Made by a program: the position numbers and the translations under genes. This document shows positions 45,701 through 54,374 of a DNA stretch of 64,000 bases, piece after piece. Every line of letters starts with the position of its first letter. Position 1 is the stretch's first letter. A model generated the notes under the pieces. It was not told the origin of the DNA. It ran no database searches and worked only from the letters and a program-made list of their open reading frames with translations. This DNA is from an uncultured Saprospiraceae bacterium (lineage in GTDB: Bacteria > Bacteroidota > Bacteroidia > Chitinophagales > Saprospiraceae), in NCBI GenBank assembly GCA_938015435.1, contig CALLPN010000013.1, forward strand, positions 1 to 64,000. The letters are read 5' to 3'.

Positions 45701-48007
45701 AAAATATCTGACCTCAATGTAGCATTAGATGCAGATGGTGATTTTGTTAGATTGGAAAGTGGTAATAATCAATTGGAAAACACACCAGAATTATTAGCAT
45801 CTATTGAAAATAGAGAAGTGTATATCGCGACCTCATCTTCAGTTGGAGTTGTAAATCTAAGGGGACAAGTATTGCCAGAAGTTAGATCTGTATTCTATGC
45901 TCAACTATCAGGTCTTAAAACGGTGTCTATTAGTAATTCACTAGCGCAGGGAAGGGTGATGATGGAACTTGGAAAATTGGATGAATTAAGTTTTACAGGT
46001 AGCGTAGCTAATTTGGAAAAGCCATTTACGGAAATGATGTTGTATTCAGGACTTCCAGGAATGGATGGTTCTATGGTTTCTAGTTTGGCTCCAATACAAA
46101 GTATTAACTTAGAAGATTATACTATTATCGCGCAGAATAATACTCTTCCAGTTACGGATGAAATGTTGGATTTCGTAATGGATAGAGAGATGTATATGCA
46201 AGTCAATACTGATAATGAAACAGTTGGAGAGGTGAGAGGTCAATTTATGGCAATGGCGCCAATCTATGCAGAAAGTATAATTACTGGATCTCAAATATCA
46301 GCGGATATAAGTTCACAAGCACATGGGATGGTTGAGATGGAAATACATCCGAATGAAATGAATGTCCTAGGAAGTATTAGTGGATTACCTTTAGAGATTG
46401 ATGATGTCGATTATCTAAATGTTTCTGCAGCACTAGAAGGAGACTTGCTAGGGTCGATGATATGGCAAAATCCAATGGATGGAGTAGCAACTATTTCCTT
46501 CGATGATAATAATAGATTATATAATGCCAGTTTTGTAACTGAAATGCTTAGCAATCGTGTATCTATTAGAGTAGGTGCTCCTGAGTTTCCTTCAGGAGCT
46601 GCACGCGGTATACTTATGCCACCTGCGCAAGGCTTGTATGTAGCTCCGCTGAGTGGTGCCGCATTGACAGAAAACAAAATTACTCCAGGTGCAGGTATCG
46701 CTTTGCTTGTTTTGAGAAATGATACAGAAGTGAAATTTATAGCAGGAGTAGATGCAATACCAATTAGTTCATTAAGATTTAGATTTGGTAAAGGTTATCC
46801 AGGAGTTGTAGATGTGAATCCTTTTAATTATTTAGGCTTTCAATTTGATGTAAATGGTGGAGTTATTTACAATAACAACAACACAAATAATTTTACAAAT
46901 CAGATTATTAATGATATTAGACTAGGACTTCATCACATTAAGATATCGTCATTCAGTAATAATAGTTTTGTCGATCACGTCCGTGGTCAAATTATGCCTA
47001 TTGGTTATCAATCTTATCAAGGAACATTTACTGAATATCACCCTCAAGGAACCACCGACAATTCTGGTTTTGGTAAATTAAAAGCAACACTGAATGGAAC
47101 TGTGATATCCTTAGAAGGTAATACCTCTATAGATGCAGCTCAAGTTACTAATGCATGGATTGGTATCGGAGGAGTCAATGATGATAGTGTGCCTATGTAT
47201 CCAATCGAAGTGCTCGGAAACGATTTGCCTTTGCAGACTATAGAGACGATTGGCGGAGATGATATACTGAAGCTAGCCAATAAGGAACTACATGTAGTGA
47301 TCGCTACAGACGAATATCCTGACGGTGCTATTAGAGCTCAGATGATGCCAGATATTAATTACTATCCCGCAGCTTTAGATATAGATAATCCGGTAGATGG
47401 AGCTAGTTTAATCATAGAAGGAGATTCAAGTCAAATACTTACAATTGATTGGACAGAGATAGAATCACCTGATCCATTGAAATATATTTGGATATTAGCA
47501 AGTGACCAGAATTTTGAAGATGTCATAATGAAAGTAGACAGAAAAGACAACGACTTCATTTCATTAACTTATGCTCAAGTCGATTCGCTTCTAAGAAATG
47601 AATTGGGTCTCGAAATTGGAGATGTAGTTACGCTTTATCATCAAATCGCTACCACAGATGGTTCTGAAGATGTTTTTAGTGAGAGATATGATTTGACTCT
47701 TACATTGGACGAATTAGTTAATATCGATGAGGTAGCTATTGATGGATTAGAAGATGCTAGATTGATGCCGAATGTTTCTTATCAAGGAAATACTACACTC
47801 TTTTTAGAATTGATAAAAAGGAAAAATCTTTCATTGGATATTGTAAATATGGACGGCTCGTTAATTCACCATCAAAATATAGAAAGTGTTTTAGGAGTCC
47901 AGAGTATAGATCTTAATGTAGATGCCCTTTCGTCAGGTAAATATCAAGTGATAATTAATGATAGCGAAGGCGGTGTACTCACATTGAATTGGATAGTCGT
48001 AAAGTAA
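39782..48007 (+). CDS. Giant CHRD-repeat surface protein with T9SS sorting domain
   Basis: A 2741-residue exported protein: signal peptide (residues 1-20, ending IYAQ), then 18 CHRD (chordin-type, PF07452) domains of about 125-145 residues, each closing with an RGQ-like signature (GEIRGQVMP, GELRGQILP, VRGQFMA and relatives). After every sixth CHRD comes an Fn3-like segment (starts near residues 793, 1663 and 2526; signature TDGSEDVF in the last two), so the order is 3 x (6 CHRD + Fn3-like), units of about 870-890 residues. A T9SS type A tail ends the protein. The twelfth CHRD is degenerate. Probably a long surface fibre or adhesin; the CHRD function in bacteria is not established. There is no catalytic motif. 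Confidence 0.85.
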   Translation: MTNRILLIGIALFCSFHIYAQEYKAKLIGYNQSLPVVTEAIGVISAEYDGQFLRIEGRVDNLEGTFQLGFNDGISLYVGSQGTKGVKLASMLPFVDADNHGFDLLAIANRFELTPEEVIALNNNELYINVSTDLHPEGEIRAQIVPQATEVYYCTLLGSGVTHPYPTRGQGSVLIAKMGDSISISGSFRNLEGGFDITDINGATLRSEYAGKDGTLLSNLVVEADTVANAGIIRNAVNKYKLNASESANLDDGGVYVNIVSDKFNKSELRGQATLGVKQLYIANLRSYNAIPFNNSKATGKILIQRNHSDSLLLSGSFQGLESDIAIEFAGGTIMYDGVQGQSGSTQQLLVPTLSVGNRFGTFQAENNVFQYLPGDLQKLDDHGFYIIIHSEDRFNGEIRGQVMPIGQNNFSIVMNDIQTEEGNITGHKAYIDAVQMGDQVTFSGSLLDSIPGLTANALSLNEGLPGISGSQLLELVLEQDDNSNHTLIDPSSNTFMIGDTLLQEIFDRRTYLDISNPNGQEVIRGQMLPTVQSIYFVPLSDRQTVHHQNSNASGMMIVEQNDDSEIKVVGTFENLSSNLDDAITGNILLHEGKYGTTGPAFRALIPIVNADERGGIILPDDNTFFIQDSRAEVLQESGLYLSVITEEEEDGELRGQILELADAYYNTQLHSTNVVTSSLANGMGQLLLIRKDSKVGVIGTFEQLDGVVNISNNGGVSIREGAIDQNGDIKFLLFPEYSVDSLSGVFDQTDNTLFLSTQNVEDLNNEKYYVELRKTSQDGPALRGQIQSMKNISPAPAIIINPENTDTILIDGIVTSQLDFDIQSDPNNTTSLRISDRPDFLPTIYARNFGFNEEISLNYTIIDDLLHNLSQQVGDTLRLYYKVVKSDGADHHDGELKSMNLIRGLITDVPEVYKAHLTANHSVPPRQSTGYGQILAEVLDSTLRISGTIEGLMGEIDAMHIHLGMAGINGPAILPLSATISADGKSAQLATIDNTYPLTATQLDTLNDRGLYINVHTSLFPAGEVRGQILPDADAYYYANLLGSNTTDSYLTDAAGALSIEVRDGTMTITGTYQNLDSPYDFDALGGSHLKLGLPGKDGPTLFTLVPIEMDSLNGIYQAQSNTYDLTATDLTILEGRNMYADIHTDDRPNGAIRGMVTPMLKASFRAELGSLHHHHIMNDYSRGIVQVDLGINDSIGIYGTFSDLSSSTNDFNGLINYRYGFDDDVRDIMSINANFDTQDSVAGSFLFENNIIAANDSLAKELMLRSHHINIDLNDGFGGIRGQVLGLSQQYLYAKMNGYQMMPSLGGGSVKTTYIERVGEKLHFSGSTGSETSTISLHQELIGNEGPQIVSFEGDELNGEYLLDPYQAIIAIDSSLQSLMDNHATYMQHDDVINGNSKRGQIVTDTRYIHLGIVSGIDQLRSIDTDAEGRVLLVSKWDDTYSFTGSVKDLTGGLNTDIAGGMHLHSGLPGDVGDVVSVITSVVDGADYNIEENIINNSVQFDSLQNANALYFNVHSVDFSNGEIRSQMRPLSNYYYTSTLNGDHVINNNDSDALGKIFLDIAGDRSTYYGSYKELSFPISGASTGSAIGYNLVYEDFNFIQNLDVNVKSNNSGEWFAEDNMMLTSQNTLDALENKLVNVAVSDVFDDIDIGGRLLEVINQFPQVNNLVPSVPNDTLLIEGTLTDLYTSDWTTAVDDDSLMYRFQLSTSPVFLDLIYEENVLNQNVFSMSLAQLQLALENAGVVSGDTVDIYQRVYITDGSEDVFGDVSSFTAIRSVVADPAELYRVYLSGYQQKSPAASRGQGNIEIVLQGNTMTVEGSFLGLESSLADALNGGAHIQIGLAGEDGPIMYSLNVDSGSDDRSGNINGAENIFEISDEEKEIIKRREAYVSIYSDKYTTGELRGQILPIADDYFISALTTSQMLSQELTLDAGQLVMEVYLDSIWISGSIHHSTNANVNYALYAGFAGQEGQKISDLNVALDADGDFVRLESGNNQLENTPELLASIENREVYIATSSSVGVVNLRGQVLPEVRSVFYAQLSGLKTVSISNSLAQGRVMMELGKLDELSFTGSVANLEKPFTEMMLYSGLPGMDGSMVSSLAPIQSINLEDYTIIAQNNTLPVTDEMLDFVMDREMYMQVNTDNETVGEVRGQFMAMAPIYAESIITGSQISADISSQAHGMVEMEIHPNEMNVLGSISGLPLEIDDVDYLNVSAALEGDLLGSMIWQNPMDGVATISFDDNNRLYNASFVTEMLSNRVSIRVGAPEFPSGAARGILMPPAQGLYVAPLSGAALTENKITPGAGIALLVLRNDTEVKFIAGVDAIPISSLRFRFGKGYPGVVDVNPFNYLGFQFDVNGGVIYNNNNTNNFTNQIINDIRLGLHHIKISSFSNNSFVDHVRGQIMPIGYQSYQGTFTEYHPQGTTDNSGFGKLKATLNGTVISLEGNTSIDAAQVTNAWIGIGGVNDDSVPMYPIEVLGNDLPLQTIETIGGDDILKLANKELHVVIATDEYPDGAIRAQMMPDINYYPAALDIDNPVDGASLIIEGDSSQILTIDWTEIESPDPLKYIWILASDQNFEDVIMKVDRKDNDFISLTYAQVDSLLRNELGLEIGDVVTLYHQIATTDGSEDVFSERYDLTLTLDELVNIDEVAIDGLEDARLMPNVSYQGNTTLFLELIKRKNLSLDIVNMDGSLIHHQNIESVLGVQSIDLNVDALSSGKYQVIINDSEGGVLTLNWIVVK

Positions 48008-48055
48008 TTTTTCGTAAATACTAATTATATGTATAGATAAGTAATAGAGGTTAAG

Positions 48056-49120
48056 ATGAGTGATGTGAATAAAATGAGTCATGAAGAATTTTGGATTTGG
48101 TTTTCAGGTAGTGCTGATCTTTTTTATGAAACTGTAAAAAGTCAAGAAAGTATAGCACTTAATTTTATCGATGCGGTATCTCGAAAATTAACTGGGCTTA
48201 GAGCTGGCTTTTTTATCTTAGTAGGAATGTATGATGACGATACTGCAGAAATGATTATTACAGCAGATGGAAATGTAACCGTGATACCATTCATTGAGGA
48301 ATTGGTATCCAGCGCTCCTAATATTCCCAATTGGCGATTTACCGCATTGAAGCCGCCCACAGATAGAGATGATTTTGAAGTTGGATTTAGTCAAGCTTCA
48401 TTATCTGCAGATAATTTATTTTTCACTTATAACGCTCAATCTAAATATCCTGACCTTATAGACATTGATGTAGTACATGCAGATATTACGGATGCTACAA
48501 AGCGCCTGTTTACCCAAGGTATTTTTATTTTCTTAGAGAATTACATTGGAGAGATGGAATGCATTGAGCTCATAGATAATATAGAAATAAAGGCCAAACA
48601 TTTGGCGGATGGAGAATTAATACCCATGTCAAAACTGGCGAGTTTTCTTAAATGGAGACACAAAGAATTAGTTGAAAAATACGACCAAGTTATACATAGT
48701 AGTGAAGAAGATACTTACGTTGGATATGAATCAGAAACTAAAGATGGTCTTACGATAATCGCTACAATTAACACAAAGCTGCTCAATTGGGAACATATAG
48801 CTGCATATCCATGGATTACAGTTTTAACCCTTGGCTATCACCAAGGAAGTAACGGAATGCCTAGAGAAGATGATTATTTGCTCCTTGAGGTGCTCGAAGA
48901 AAAGGTGAATGCATTGATGGCGGAGTCACAATATTGTTTGAATATTGGACGGGAAACGGGTGGAAATAGACGTGAAGTATTATTTGCTACGAAAGGATTT
49001 AGACAAACAGTAAAAGTAATGGATGAAGTTGCAAGAATTGAAAGTCCTTTTAAAATTTCGTATGATATTTTCAAAGATAAGTATTGGCGAAGTTTGGAGC
49101 GTTTCAGGATGAAAGTCTAG
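48056..49120 (+). CDS. DUF695-domain protein, unknown
   Basis: A 354-residue soluble protein without signal peptide. N-terminal ~170 residues open with SHEEFWIWFSGSADLFYETVKS, a pattern seen in Bacteroidota proteins of this group; the C-terminal part carries a DUF695-type domain (about 190-350), ending YDIFKDKYWRSLERFRM. The biochemical role is unknown. It follows the CHRD gene by 48 bases on the same strand but is predicted cytoplasmic, so no link is shown. Confidence 0.65.
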   Translation: MSDVNKMSHEEFWIWFSGSADLFYETVKSQESIALNFIDAVSRKLTGLRAGFFILVGMYDDDTAEMIITADGNVTVIPFIEELVSSAPNIPNWRFTALKPPTDRDDFEVGFSQASLSADNLFFTYNAQSKYPDLIDIDVVHADITDATKRLFTQGIFIFLENYIGEMECIELIDNIEIKAKHLADGELIPMSKLASFLKWRHKELVEKYDQVIHSSEEDTYVGYESETKDGLTIIATINTKLLNWEHIAAYPWITVLTLGYHQGSNGMPREDDYLLLEVLEEKVNALMAESQYCLNIGRETGGNRREVLFATKGFRQTVKVMDEVARIESPFKISYDIFKDKYWRSLERFRMKV

Positions 49121-49264
49121 TTGAAGGCTAAATTTATTAAGTATTTCGAGAGCATCTTATTTTTTGTTTGTAAGGGTTCTAAGTTATTATTGGAATGACA
49201 TAATTGCACTTATGAAGTATTAATAATCTAACGTTATTAGAAAACACGGCCCTAGATTCACAGC

Positions 49265-49298
49265 AAAAAAAATACCTCAACCAGGCGGTTAAGGTATT
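49265..49298 (-). terminator. Terminator of alanine dehydrogenase (minus strand)
   Basis: The hairpin AATACCTcAACC / GGTTaAGGTATT (49271-49282, 49287-49298) has an A-run on its left, which is a U-tract in the minus direction, 46 bases past the ald stop. Confidence 0.8.
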
Positions 49299-49344
49299 TC
49301 CATTATTTCCTGAAAGCATGAATATTATCAGCTTAATTAATTGT

Positions 49345-50460
49345 TTAATCAAGGAAAGTATCAACATTGGTGTAAGGCAGATCAAATGTATCACTTACCG
49401 CTTTATAACAGATCTCTCCTTTGACCATATTAAGGCCTAGTTTGAGTTCTTTATTTTCTTTACAAGCTTGTTTCCATCCTTTGTTGGCTAGTTGTATCGT
49501 GTATGGAAGTGTTGCGTTATTTAGTGCTATTGTACTTGTGTAAGGTACAGCTCCTGGCATATTGGCTACACAGTAATGTACAACATCATCAATTATAAAT
49601 ACTGGATCAGCATGAGTAGTCGGTCTACATGTTTCTACACATCCCCCTTGGTCTACAGCGACATCAACGATAACCGTTCCTGGCTTCATTTCTTTAAGCA
49701 TTTCTCTAGTAATGAGGTTAGGTGCTTTAGCTCCTGGAATCAATACGGCTCCTATTATTAGATCGTGCGTTTTTATTAATTTTCTAATAGTCAGTTCTGA
49801 TGAAAATAGAGTAGTAACATTAGCAGGCATGATATTCTCTAGTTCACGTAATCTGTTAAGATTAATATCAAGTAAAGTTACATCTGCACCTAGTCCAGCA
49901 GCCATCTTTGTAGCTTGAGTTCCTACGATACCACCACCAAGGACTAACACCTTAGCCGGTCTTACTCCTGGTACTCCTCCAAGTAATATACCTCTACCTT
50001 TTTGTGGCTTCTCTAAATATTTAGCACCTTGCTGAGTTGCCATTCGACCTGCTACTTCCGACATAGGTATTAACAAAGGAAGAGATCTATCATGACTCTC
50101 TACAGTCTCATAAGCTAGACATACAGCTTTTCTGCGCATCATAGCTTCGGTAAGTGGTCTATGAGATGCAAAATGAAAATATGTGAACAGTAACTGATCC
50201 TCTTTGATTAGATCATATTCACTTTCGATAGGTTCCTTTACCTTTACTATCATTTCGGCTTTGGCGTATACATCTTCTATAGTGGGAAGGATATGTCCTC
50301 CTACATTTTCATAATTAGAATTAGGTATTCCAGACCCAAGACCAGCTCCGTCTTGAATATAGACTGTATGACCTCTTTTGGTTAATTCTAACACCCCTTC
50401 AGGTGTCAATCCTACTCTGTTTTCATTGTTTTTTATCTCTGTTGGAACTCCTATGATCAT
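49345..50460 (-). CDS. ald: Alanine dehydrogenase
   Basis: NAD-dependent oxidative deamination of L-alanine to pyruvate and ammonium (reversible); cytoplasmic. 371 residues, normal length. The start [22 protein letters not shown], the substrate-binding [12 protein letters not shown], the NAD fold [22 protein letters not shown] (around residues 170-190) and the catalytic-region [15 protein letters not shown] are all present, each read in parts. Single gene: hairpin repeats lie upstream and a terminator downstream. An Lrp-family regulator is encoded 18 kb away; control by it is speculation. Confidence 0.95.
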   Translation of the reverse strand: MIIGVPTEIKNNENRVGLTPEGVLELTKRGHTVYIQDGAGLGSGIPNSNYENVGGHILPTIEDVYAKAEMIVKVKEPIESEYDLIKEDQLLFTYFHFASHRPLTEAMMRRKAVCLAYETVESHDRSLPLLIPMSEVAGRMATQQGAKYLEKPQKGRGILLGGVPGVRPAKVLVLGGGIVGTQATKMAAGLGADVTLLDINLNRLRELENIMPANVTTLFSSELTIRKLIKTHDLIIGAVLIPGAKAPNLITREMLKEMKPGTVIVDVAVDQGGCVETCRPTTHADPVFIIDDVVHYCVANMPGAVPYTSTIALNNATLPYTIQLANKGWKQACKENKELKLGLNMVKGEICYKAVSDTFDLPYTNVDTFLD

Positions 50461-50613
50461 TAGTGAAATATTAATTAAGTTAGTGATAGTTATTATGCGA
50501 AACTAGTGATTTAGTTGCAAATTCGTGGCAAGGAATTAGAAAATAAGTAGAAGGTGATTTGTTATTGAAATTATACTTCAAGTTAAGATTTATTTGAAAA
50601 AATCTAAGTCAAG

Positions 50614-50879
50614 GGTTTAGTTACATATTGCTACGCGTTTTTGCTGTGCAATCCACTGCTTCCGTGATACACAGTACGCGCGTTTTTTCTTTGAAAAAAG
50701 GTTTAGTTGCATATTGCTACGCGTGTTTGCTGTGCAATCCACTGCTTCCGCAAGACACAGTACGCGCGTTTTTTTCTTTGAAAAAAGGTTTAGTCGCATA
50801 TTGCTACGCGTGTTTACTGTGCAAGCCACTGCTTCCGCAATACACAGTACGCGCGTTTTTTTCTTTGAAAAAAGCCACG
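50614..50879. repeat. Tandem hairpin-forming intergenic repeat, locus B (3 copies)
   Basis: Three head-to-tail units start at 50614, 50700 and 50787 (periods 86 and 87). Each runs GGTTTAGT...CATATTGCTACGCGTG, then a middle with the inner arms CTGTG / CACAG and the outer ACGCG / CGCGT, and ends CTTTTTTCTTTGAAAAAAG-like (a further inverted repeat). The third copy ends within a few bases of the DUF2207 stop (50884). The module at 50805-50832 matches locus A (14606-14633) on the opposite strand at 26 of 28 bases. No open frame here has protein character. This stretch (50461-50881) has no gene. Confidence 0.85.
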
Positions 50880-50881
50880 CT

Positions 50882-52588
50882 TTACCAACTGCTGCCGCCT
50901 CCTCCGCCGAATCCACCTCCTACGGAACCTCCTCCACTGCTAAAGCCACCCCCGCCGCCAGATCCACTTCCTTGTGGTGCTTTTACAGAGCTAAATACGG
51001 AAGTAATTTCCTTTACATCAAAATTTTCCGAAAAATTCTTAATAGTTTTATTTCTACTAATATCGGATCCAGATCTATCACGATATACGTACCATGGTGG
51101 TGTATATTCAACGTGATCACCAAACCATCTCAAGAAATTGGTATCTATTCCCAAGGCTACAGCATATGGAAACGTCTTATCGAAATACCTTGGATCTCTC
51201 TTCATTAAATCTGGGTAATCTGAGCCATCATGGTTTTTCAAAAACTGCTCTAAGCCAAGTAAGTGGTTTTTGATGCGTACTCCAGTTTGGGTATGCTTAG
51301 GTTCTGTAAAGTAAATTACAAATAATGCAACGCCTATCAAGATTGATGCTATGCAAATCACCACAGTTTGCCAAACTAAAAGACTTACTATACCAAATGC
51401 AATCATGGCTATAGAAACAAGTAATGTTCTCCAAGAGTGGAAATAGAATACTGAATTTTCGTCGTATAGATCACTGTGTTTATGTTCTTTCGATAGTTGA
51501 TTTTGTGAATAATAAAGGGCTGTAGCAATCTTATATTTCAATGAATTAAGAAAGACTACATCGCCATCTTGAAATATAGCATCGAATAGGGTATGCTCGT
51601 ATTGAGGTAGCTCCTTTGGTAAGTCTCCAATTTTAACTATTTGAGTATCGTCATTGATTTTGTCAAGCTTAATCAAACCTTCCGCTCCCCACTGTGGAAT
51701 CAGTGCCATGATATCTCTTGTATTCGCTTTGTGGTCTATGAAATATCCGACTTGAGCAGCAGACATGTTGTCTGGAGGGTAATGTTGGTGCTTGATCGTC
51801 TTGTCTTCCGTACTGCTGCCATCTATTTTTTTCCAACCCAACCATAGCCCAACTAGTCCAAAGAGTGAGGCGATCCAAGTCCATGGATCGTTATTTATCG
51901 GTGTTCTCTTATTTTGTATCTCTTTTGCCGATTCCGCAATAAGATCTACGCTTACATAGTCACTTGGTAGTTTTACAGCTAATGTTACCCCCTGTTTGGG
52001 TTTGAGAGAAGTAGTACTTCTTCCGCTAATGACATTGTCTACAAATTTGATTGTGGAGCTATTATCCGCGGAACCTTGATCACCACTTAGTATTTTATAA
52101 TCTTCGTAGTTGAGTTCAACATCTTTAGGGAGTGTTAGACTATAACTGTAAGATTCGATTCTTGTGTCCCAATCTTCCGGTATGGCATTCCAATACAATT
52201 CTAAGAAATCTTCATATGCCGCTATATGGCCATCGACAGTATAAGTAATTTTGTATTCATGGTCTCCTTCCAGAAATTTACCTTTAGTACCTATACGAAT
52301 ACTCTTTTCGCTCCCTTTATTAGATTCTTTCGTTTTATATCTAGGAACTGATATATTTGATATTTTCACTTTTATTCTCTTCCCTTGCCAAGAGTAGATA
52401 TATGGAATATCTCTAATTATGCCTTGTCGAGGTTCTTCAAAATTCACTTTTATATTTTCGATCACATCCAGACTACCATCATCATGGAGTTGCATCTCTA
52501 CATCATAACTCTTTATATAGTATCCTTGCGAAAATAAGCTTGCAGCGAAAAATAGAAATAGAACAGAATTTTTAAGTTTTAAAGACAT
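50882..52588 (-). CDS. DUF2207 membrane protein with Gly-rich tail
   Basis: A 568-residue envelope protein. Signal peptide or N-terminal anchor (residues 1-22, ending SLFSQG), then the DUF2207 domain (about 23-230, with IKSYDVEMQLHDDGSLDVIENI and EGDHEYKITYTVDG), a membrane helix near 240-255 (WIASLFGLVGLWLGW), a soluble domain, and two more helices near 385-430. The C-terminus is a low-complexity Gly/Ser tail (GSGSGGGGGFSSGGGS). DUF2207 proteins are mostly uncharacterised. The Gly-rich end is normal in the family. The start overlaps the stop of the upstream lipoprotein gene by 10 bases, so they are coupled. Confidence 0.85.
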   Translation of the reverse strand: MSLKLKNSVLFLFFAASLFSQGYYIKSYDVEMQLHDDGSLDVIENIKVNFEEPRQGIIRDIPYIYSWQGKRIKVKISNISVPRYKTKESNKGSEKSIRIGTKGKFLEGDHEYKITYTVDGHIAAYEDFLELYWNAIPEDWDTRIESYSYSLTLPKDVELNYEDYKILSGDQGSADNSSTIKFVDNVISGRSTTSLKPKQGVTLAVKLPSDYVSVDLIAESAKEIQNKRTPINNDPWTWIASLFGLVGLWLGWKKIDGSSTEDKTIKHQHYPPDNMSAAQVGYFIDHKANTRDIMALIPQWGAEGLIKLDKINDDTQIVKIGDLPKELPQYEHTLFDAIFQDGDVVFLNSLKYKIATALYYSQNQLSKEHKHSDLYDENSVFYFHSWRTLLVSIAMIAFGIVSLLVWQTVVICIASILIGVALFVIYFTEPKHTQTGVRIKNHLLGLEQFLKNHDGSDYPDLMKRDPRYFDKTFPYAVALGIDTNFLRWFGDHVEYTPPWYVYRDRSGSDISRNKTIKNFSENFDVKEITSVFSSVKAPQGSGSGGGGGFSSGGGSVGGGFGGGGGSSW

Positions 52589-53073
52589 TTAAGGAAAATT
52601 GGATTTGTGGTTACAGAATTACTTACGTTGCCGGCATCATCGGTCAAGGTATATTGCCAGATTAATTGATTGTCAGGGTAGAGTGGCGTGGTTGAGCAAG
52701 GAGGGATGCTATCCATCACAGGAAATACACAGCAGGCTCCAAGCATTTTTACTGTCATTTCTCCACTGATACCATTAGCTGCTCCAGAAACTGGTATTTC
52801 AGGGACTAGGAATTTGTCAGATGTATTACCTGTACGCATATCGACAACTCTCAAGTTAAGTTTATCTGGATTATCTTCTGATATACTTATATCTCCATCA
52901 CCGTCTTGAAATCCAAGTGTAATAAATATCGTGTCGGAATTTATTCCTTGCGTCAATGTATCTTTGGACATACTAATGAATGTAAGTTCTGGAACATCAG
53001 AAAAGTCAGAACTTTGATTACACGCACTAATGAATAAGACAATTAGCAAAGCGTATGATAATTTTTGAAACAT
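52579..53073 (-). CDS. Predicted lipoprotein, unknown
   Basis: A 164-residue protein with a lipoprotein signal (ISAC, Cys18). The mature part is about 140 residues with the Asp-rich segment GFQDGDGDISISEDNPDK, resembling the calcium-binding-like loops of Bacteroidota surface lipoproteins, and CCVFPVMDSIPPCS with three cysteines near residues 112-125. No named family. It overlaps the DUF2207 start by 10 bases and shares its transcript. Confidence 0.7.
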   Translation of the reverse strand: MFQKLSYALLIVLFISACNQSSDFSDVPELTFISMSKDTLTQGINSDTIFITLGFQDGDGDISISEDNPDKLNLRVVDMRTGNTSDKFLVPEIPVSGAANGISGEMTVKMLGACCVFPVMDSIPPCSTTPLYPDNQLIWQYTLTDDAGNVSNSVTTNPIFLKCL

Positions 53074-53187
53074 TAGACTACTTTTGTAATGAGTTGAAGA
53101 AAATTTGACTTCATATTACTAATATAACGCATTCTTATCACTTCAAAGATCCATAAAGATAGCTTACGACAAGAACTATTCGACAGA

Positions 53188-54153
53188 ATGTCTCTCGTGT
53201 CGGACAAAAGTTATGAGCAACTCGTCTTAGATATCTACCGATATCAAAAACGTCATAATCCTGTTTATGCGGACTATCTCAATAATCTCGGTAGTAGAGT
53301 GGTAAATCGGATTAGTGATATTCCCTACTTACCTATATCTGGATTTAAACATAATAAAGTAATAACAGGAGAAGATCATACTGAGATCACCTATTCTAGT
53401 AGTGGGACTACAGCCACTGGTAAGAGCTTGCATTTTGTCAGAGATAGACAGGCGTACTTAGAGCAAACAGTTAGATTGTTTGAGCATGCCTATGGAAAGG
53501 TGCAAGAGTATACCTATTTAGCTTTATTGCCCAATTATCTTGAGCGTGAAGGCTCATCCCTAATAGATATGATGCAGTACTTTATTGGTTTGTCTGCTTA
53601 TACCGAAAGTGATTTTTATCTCTATGACCATGATAAACTATATTCGACATTGCAAAAGTGTAAGATTAGTAATCAACCGACAATTCTATTTGGAGTAAGT
53701 TTCGCTTTGATGGACTTTGCCGAGAAATACAAATTAGACTTCCCTGATCTTATCATCATGGAAACTGGTGGGATGAAGGGCCAAAGAAAAGAACTTCCCA
53801 AATCAGAAATGCATAGAAGACTACAGAAGTCATTTGGTGTATCATCTATTCATTCGGAGTATGGTATGACCGAGCTGAGTTCTCAATTGTATTCCAGCGG
53901 GAATGGTGCATTCGATCAAAATATCAATATTAAAATTGCGATCAAGGATATCACAGATCCTTTGTCTTCAGCACCCAAAGGGAAGCAAGGGATTGTCTGT
54001 ATAATTGATCTAGCGAATATTGATAGTTGCTCATTTATAATGACAGAAGACACAGGATATCTAAATGGAAATAATCAATTAGTCCTCACAGGTAGGTTAG
54101 ATATCTCTGAGGCGAGAGGTTGTAATTTGTTGTTGACTGAATTAGAGCAGTAG
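53188..54153 (+). CDS. LuxE/acyl-protein synthetase-family protein
   Basis: A 321-residue adenylate-forming enzyme of the LuxE / phenylacetate-CoA ligase-like class that activates a carboxylate with ATP. Seen: ITYSSSGTTATGKSLHF (the Ser/Thr/Gly-rich ATP loop), YLALLPNYLEREGSSLIDMM, METGGMKGQRKEL, HSEYGMTELSSQLYS and the MTEDTGYL segment with the adenylate-binding Asp. It is shorter than typical ligases and resembles the Bacteroidota 'acyl transferase' group. The substrate is unknown. Divergent from the lipoprotein/DUF2207 pair across 114 bases. Confidence 0.8.
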   Translation: MSLVSDKSYEQLVLDIYRYQKRHNPVYADYLNNLGSRVVNRISDIPYLPISGFKHNKVITGEDHTEITYSSSGTTATGKSLHFVRDRQAYLEQTVRLFEHAYGKVQEYTYLALLPNYLEREGSSLIDMMQYFIGLSAYTESDFYLYDHDKLYSTLQKCKISNQPTILFGVSFALMDFAEKYKLDFPDLIIMETGGMKGQRKELPKSEMHRRLQKSFGVSSIHSEYGMTELSSQLYSSGNGAFDQNINIKIAIKDITDPLSSAPKGKQGIVCIIDLANIDSCSFIMTEDTGYLNGNNQLVLTGRLDISEARGCNLLLTELEQ

Positions 54154-54313
54154 GATTGTAATATTTGAGTATTAATGATTTCAGAATTGGAAGTTATTTT
54201 AGGCATTATAATTTCTCGGGTAGGGCCTTCTAAATTCTTGAATGACTTATTTCAATTATTTTATCGACAATGAGATTTTTTTATTTCAATTTTAATGAAT
54301 ATTATTTGTCAAA

Positions 54314-54356
54314 TAAAAAGGCCGCTTTCAAAAAATAATATTCTCGAAAACGACCT
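54314..54356 (-). terminator. Terminator of the giant BspA/SprB gene
   Basis: On the minus strand, AGGTCGTTTTC (54346-54356) pairs with GAAAGCGGCCT (54319-54329) over 11 positions including two G-U, then a U-tract. It follows the stop at 54375 closely. Confidence 0.8.
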
Positions 54357-54374
54357 AGGGGTAAACAACTTTAT

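Noticed and set aside
50617-51208. Overlapping frames across repeat locus B and into DUF2207
   Set aside because: They read the 86-base repeat and the antisense of the Gly-rich tail; proline-rich products are shadows of GC-rich Gly codons.
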